A stretch of DNA of 7,469 nucleotides, taken from the NCBI GenBank assembly GCA_031396505.1, contig JANNKX010000053.1, forward strand, positions 1-7,469, given 5' to 3'. Positions 4,944-7,469 of the stretch are shown here, piece after piece; within the stretch, counting starts at the first letter, position 1, and every line of letters begins with the position of its first letter. The DNA is from JAAFHS01 sp031396505 (GTDB lineage Bacteria > Pseudomonadota > Alphaproteobacteria > Rhodobacterales > Rhodobacteraceae). A program made the position numbers and the translations under genes. Below the pieces are notes generated by a model. It was not told the origin of the DNA. It saw only the letters and a list, made by a program, of their open reading frames with translations, and did no database searches.

Positions 4944-6077
4944 ATGAAAATGCTTGATACAATACTGGGCCTCCGCAGGCTGACCCTGACGGAAACAGAC
5001 CGCGCGATTGTGCTGAAGGATGGCCGGTTCGATGCCATTCTGGGCCCGGGCCTGCACAAGATCAGCACGCGCGACACCGTGGTCGAGCCGCACAACATCA
5101 ACCGTCCGCTTTTCACGACGCCCTTGGACGCGGCGCTGTTCCGGCAGCGACCCGATCTGGCCACGGCGTATCTCATGGAACTGCGCACTGGCGAAGGCGA
5201 GGTCGCCGTGGTCACCCGCGATGGTCGTGCGTTCGATGTGATGAAGCCCGAAACACGTCTGGTGTTCTGGAAAGACGCCGGGCCGTGGACGGTGGAACGC
5301 ATCGACACGCGAGACGCGCTGGAAGTGGAGGCCGGCCTTGGCCTGCGCCTGACGCGCGCGGGGCTGGTGGCGGCGATGGTGGTGGTTGATGTGCCCGAAG
5401 GGCATGTCGGTCTTTTGACGGTGGACGGGGTGCAAACCCGCGTTCTGCCCACGGGGACGCACCGCTTCTGGGCGGTCGGGCGCAAGATTGCGGTGAAACT
5501 GGTGGATACCCGCTGGCGGACCCGCGATGTGACAGGGCAGGAAATTCTGACCAAGGATCGGGTGACCCTGCGGGTGAACCTGTCTGCGGATTTTCGCGTG
5601 ACAGACCCGTTGCGTGCGGTGGCCGAGGTCAAGGATTTCGACGAAGCCCTGCACCGGGCACTGCAACTCGCGTTTCGCAAGACGCTGGGGGCGGTGACGC
5701 TGGATGCGCTTCTGGCGGATAAGGTATCGGTTGATGCCGATGCCGCCGGGGCTGTGCGCACCGAGATGGCGCGTGTGGGCATCGAAGTTGGTGAGATCGC
5801 GTTGAAAGACGTGATCCCGCCCGGTGAGATGCGCGATATCCTGAACCGTGTCGTGACGGCACAGAAAGAAGCCGAAGCGAACGTGATCCGCAGGCGGGAT
5901 GATGCAGATGCAACGCGCGCGCTGCTAAACACCGCCAAGGTGATGGCCGACAATCCGGTGATGCTGCGTCTGAAAGAACTTGAGGCGCTGCAAGGGATTG
6001 CGGGCAAGGTCGAACGCCTGACCGTGCATAACGGGACGGCTGGGTTGATGACGGACCTTGTCCGCCTGCGTGACTGA
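4944..6077 (+). CDS. Slipin/SPFH (band 7, stomatin-like) family protein
   Basis: SPFH proteins oligomerise on membranes and organise membrane microdomains or control proteases; the partner here is unknown. The 377 residues show a likely SPFH core at about 150-310: 'VDVPEGHVGLL' opening, 'RVTLRVNLSADFRVTDP' (206-222), 'GIEVGEIALKDVIPP' (279-293) and a helical 'AQKEAEANVIRRRDDADATR' (306-325). The C-terminus has 'LKELEALQGIAG' (343-354), typical of slipins. There is no clear N-terminal transmembrane helix, only a short amphipathic stretch (1-16), so membrane contact may be monotopic. The first 150 residues carry extra modules resembling the start of the core, at 20-40 and 85-113. No NfeD-type protease, the usual slipin partner, is adjacent. 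ATG 4941 is an equally readable start two codons in register. The gene converges on ogt. Confidence 0.85.
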   Translation: MKMLDTILGLRRLTLTETDRAIVLKDGRFDAILGPGLHKISTRDTVVEPHNINRPLFTTPLDAALFRQRPDLATAYLMELRTGEGEVAVVTRDGRAFDVMKPETRLVFWKDAGPWTVERIDTRDALEVEAGLGLRLTRAGLVAAMVVVDVPEGHVGLLTVDGVQTRVLPTGTHRFWAVGRKIAVKLVDTRWRTRDVTGQEILTKDRVTLRVNLSADFRVTDPLRAVAEVKDFDEALHRALQLAFRKTLGAVTLDALLADKVSVDADAAGAVRTEMARVGIEVGEIALKDVIPPGEMRDILNRVVTAQKEAEANVIRRRDDADATRALLNTAKVMADNPVMLRLKELEALQGIAGKVERLTVHNGTAGLMTDLVRLRD

Positions 6078-6083
6078 AAATGA

Positions 6084-6107
6084 GCCTGTCCGGGAAACCG
6101 GGCGGGT
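6084..6107. terminator. Hairpin between convergent slipin and ogt genes
   Basis: GCCTGTCCGG (6084-6093) and CCGGGCGGGT (6098-6107) form a ten-pair stem, including wobbles, around a GAAA tetraloop as + strand RNA. It lies in the 33-base gap between two convergent genes, where a terminator is expected. There is no T run on the + strand. On the - strand the wobbles become mismatches, though a short T run follows. Weak support. Confidence 0.35.
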
Positions 6108-6110
6108 CTG

Positions 6111-6560
6111 CTATATCAGCAGGGAAGCAGCCCCTTCGTGGCGCAGCAGGGCAACTTTGGTTTCGACACCGCCCTTTGCGGAAAACCCACCAAGGCCGTT
6201 TGCGCCCAAAACCCGGTGGCAAGGGATCAGGATCGGCAGGGGGTTCGCGCCGCAAGCCTGCCCGACGGCCTGCGGGTTGGTCTGCAGTTGTTTTGCAATA
6301 TCGCCGTAGGTGCGCGTTTCGCCATAAGGAATCGCCGCCATCGCGCGGCGCACGCCTACATGAATGCCGCTGCCAAAGTCGAATGGCAGGGCGAATGTGC
6401 GCCGCGTGCCTGCGAAGTATTCGGCAAGCTGGACCGCGGCCTCGTGCAACAGGGGCGACGGGTCATCATGGCCCGCACGCCAATCCAGCGCCGTCAGAAC
6501 GCCATCCCTTTCGGTCAACGTCAGGGGGCCGTAGGGGCTCGGCAGGGTCAGGCTGGGCAT
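6111..6560 (-). CDS. ogt: Methylated-DNA--protein-cysteine S-methyltransferase
   Basis: This suicidal repair protein moves the alkyl group from O6-alkylguanine in DNA to its own cysteine. The 149 residues hold a short N-terminal ribonuclease-like domain (1-60) and the conserved DNA-binding and active-site domain. 'IPYGETRTYGDIA' (77-89) supplies the base-flipping tyrosine region. 'PILIPCHRVLG' (109-119) contains the acceptor Cys114. Asn106-Pro107 are conserved, and 'GGFSAKGGVETKVALLRHEG' (124-143) closes the active site. The recognition helix reads 'NPQAVGQACGANP', so Gln97 sits where family members such as human AGT and E. coli Ogt have the arginine finger ('RAVG'). The start codon is 27 bases after the ileS stop and has no obvious Shine-Dalgarno site, which suggests co-transcription with ileS. 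It converges on the slipin gene. Confidence 0.92.
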   Translation of the reverse strand: MPSLTLPSPYGPLTLTERDGVLTALDWRAGHDDPSPLLHEAAVQLAEYFAGTRRTFALPFDFGSGIHVGVRRAMAAIPYGETRTYGDIAKQLQTNPQAVGQACGANPLPILIPCHRVLGANGLGGFSAKGGVETKVALLRHEGAASLLI

Positions 6561-6587
6561 GGTGCCAGTCTGACGATAATCGCGACG

Positions 6588-7469
6588 TCAGCCAAGAGCG
6601 TCATTGCACCGTGCGCAAGTGCCGGGGTGTTTGTGTGTGCCGACGTCCGACAGCACCCGCCAGCAGCGTTCGCATTTATGCCCCGGTGCAGGGTGGAACA
6701 GCACAGCGACATCCGCCACGTCTGCCAGCGCGAACGCGGCATCCGGTGCTGGGGTCGTTGTTACCGATATGCCGGATGTGATGCATAGATCGGCGAAATC
6801 TGTACCAATCTGCGCCTGCATTGCCGGGGTGACAAACACCTGCGGCGCAGCCTCCAGGCTGGCACCGATCACCTTGGCGGTGCGCTGCACTTCCAGCGCA
6901 CCGGTCACCACGCGGCGTACGGCACGGACCTGTTCCCACTTCGCGGCCAGCGCATCAACGCGCCATTCGCCCGGCGTTTCGGGGAAGTCATGCAGATGGA
7001 TCGACCCCTGATCTTCCGGGAACCGCGACAGCCAGACATCTTCCGCCGTGAACACGAGGATCGGGGCCAGCCATGTGGTCAGGCGGTGGAACACATGGTC
7101 CAGCACGGTGCGACAGGCGCGGCGGCGCAAGGTGGTGGGCGCGTCGCAATAGAGGCTGTCCTTGCGGATGTCGAAATACAGCGCGGACAGATCGGTCGTG
7201 GCAAAGGCGAACAGCTTCTGGAACACGCCTTGGAAATCGTAGGCGGCATAGCCTTCGCGGACCTGCGTATCCAGTTCGGCCAGGCGATGCAGGACCCAGC
7301 GTTCCAGTTCGGGCATATCCTGTGCCGCGACCTTTTCTGCGTCCGAAAAGCCCGCAAGGTTGCCCAGCAGGAACCGCAAGGTATTGCGCAGGCGGCGATA
7401 GCTGTCGGCGGCCCCTTTCAGGATTTCTTTGCCGATGCGCAGGTCAATCGTGTAATCCGACTGCGCCAC
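6588..7469 (-). CDS. ileS: Isoleucine--tRNA ligase, C-terminal part (partial)
   Basis: IleS charges tRNA-Ile with isoleucine. The visible 293 residues are the C-terminal third of a protein normally over 900 residues. The catalytic Rossmann domain, the HIGH and KMSKS motifs and the editing domain lie beyond the window. The fragment opens with 'SDYTIDLRIGKEILK' (4-18) and 'SYRRLRNTLRFLLGNLAGF' (23-41), the start of the helical anticodon-binding domain. 'WLAPILVFTAEDVW' (133-146) is typical of class Ia anticodon domains. The end carries a four-cysteine zinc knuckle, Cys266, Cys269, Cys285 and Cys288 ('CERCW' and 'CARC'), as in E. coli-type IleS. The first codon in view is GTG, an internal valine. 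ogt follows closely on the same strand. Confidence 0.96.
   Translation of the reverse strand: MAQSDYTIDLRIGKEILKGAADSYRRLRNTLRFLLGNLAGFSDAEKVAAQDMPELERWVLHRLAELDTQVREGYAAYDFQGVFQKLFAFATTDLSALYFDIRKDSLYCDAPTTLRRRACRTVLDHVFHRLTTWLAPILVFTAEDVWLSRFPEDQGSIHLHDFPETPGEWRVDALAAKWEQVRAVRRVVTGALEVQRTAKVIGASLEAAPQVFVTPAMQAQIGTDFADLCITSGISVTTTPAPDAAFALADVADVAVLFHPAPGHKCERCWRVLSDVGTHKHPGTCARCNDALG

Noticed and set aside
4564..4962. Minus-strand frame ending 'MAGIEPATDGV' and the overlapping 4550-4843 frame
   Set aside because: 'AGIEPATD' is a typical artefact of antisense translation of a tRNA T-arm, here module 2. No ribosome binding site or family features.
4599..5666. Minus-strand frame of 355 residues opposite slipin, and the similar 4847-6007 frame
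   Set aside because: Both are shadows of the high-GC slipin gene, with biased composition and no motifs.
6080..6788. Plus-strand frames of 216-233 residues opposite ogt and ileS
   Set aside because: They are antisense to two genes with intact family motifs and are only high-GC shadows.
4531..7469. Functional link between the UAU tRNA-Ile-like module and ileS nearby
   Set aside because: The two lie on opposite strands with two unrelated genes between them, so proximity alone is not evidence.

Overview
The window looks chromosomal and comes from an alphaproteobacterium, most likely order Rhodobacterales (Roseobacter/Rhodobacter type). The reasons are the moderately high GC content, the S1 and IHF-beta protein sequences, the order rpsA-ihfB-lapA-trpF-trpB, and the form of the IleS C-terminus. 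No integrase, transposase or CRISPR array is visible.

Left part (1-4321, all + strand). The C-terminal half of ribosomal protein S1 is closed by a strong intrinsic terminator. Next come ihfB, a small two-helix LapA-type membrane protein, and trpF, whose start overlaps the lapA stop. A MOSC-domain protein and trpB follow, and a second strong terminator lies directly after trpB. TrpF and TrpB catalyse two steps of tryptophan synthesis. trpA is not in the window. Similar promoter-like elements precede ihfB and lapA, and a nested inverted repeat lies in the trpB leader.

Middle part (4322-4943), the unusual region. This stretch of about 600 bases has no convincing protein gene. At 4461-4660 it holds three directly abutting tRNA-like modules in one orientation. 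Their anticodon loops would read UGG (Pro), UAU (Ile) and UGU (Thr). Module 2 is close to a full cloverleaf with two acceptor mismatches. Module 1 has a six-base anticodon loop. Module 3 has a GCAA tetraloop in place of a normal D-loop and no recognisable T-arm. No CCA end is encoded. GNRA hairpins and an A-tract/T-tract hairpin follow. These could be decayed tRNA genes, a compact unorthodox tRNA array, or one tRNA-mimicking RNA. Sequence alone cannot decide.

Right part (4944-7469). A slipin/SPFH-type protein on the + strand carries an unusual N-terminal region with three similar Asp-Gly modules. It converges on ogt, an O6-alkylguanine-DNA methyltransferase with an apparent Gln in place of the arginine finger. 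ogt lies 27 bases downstream of the ileS 3' end; both are on the - strand, and ileS is cut by the window edge.
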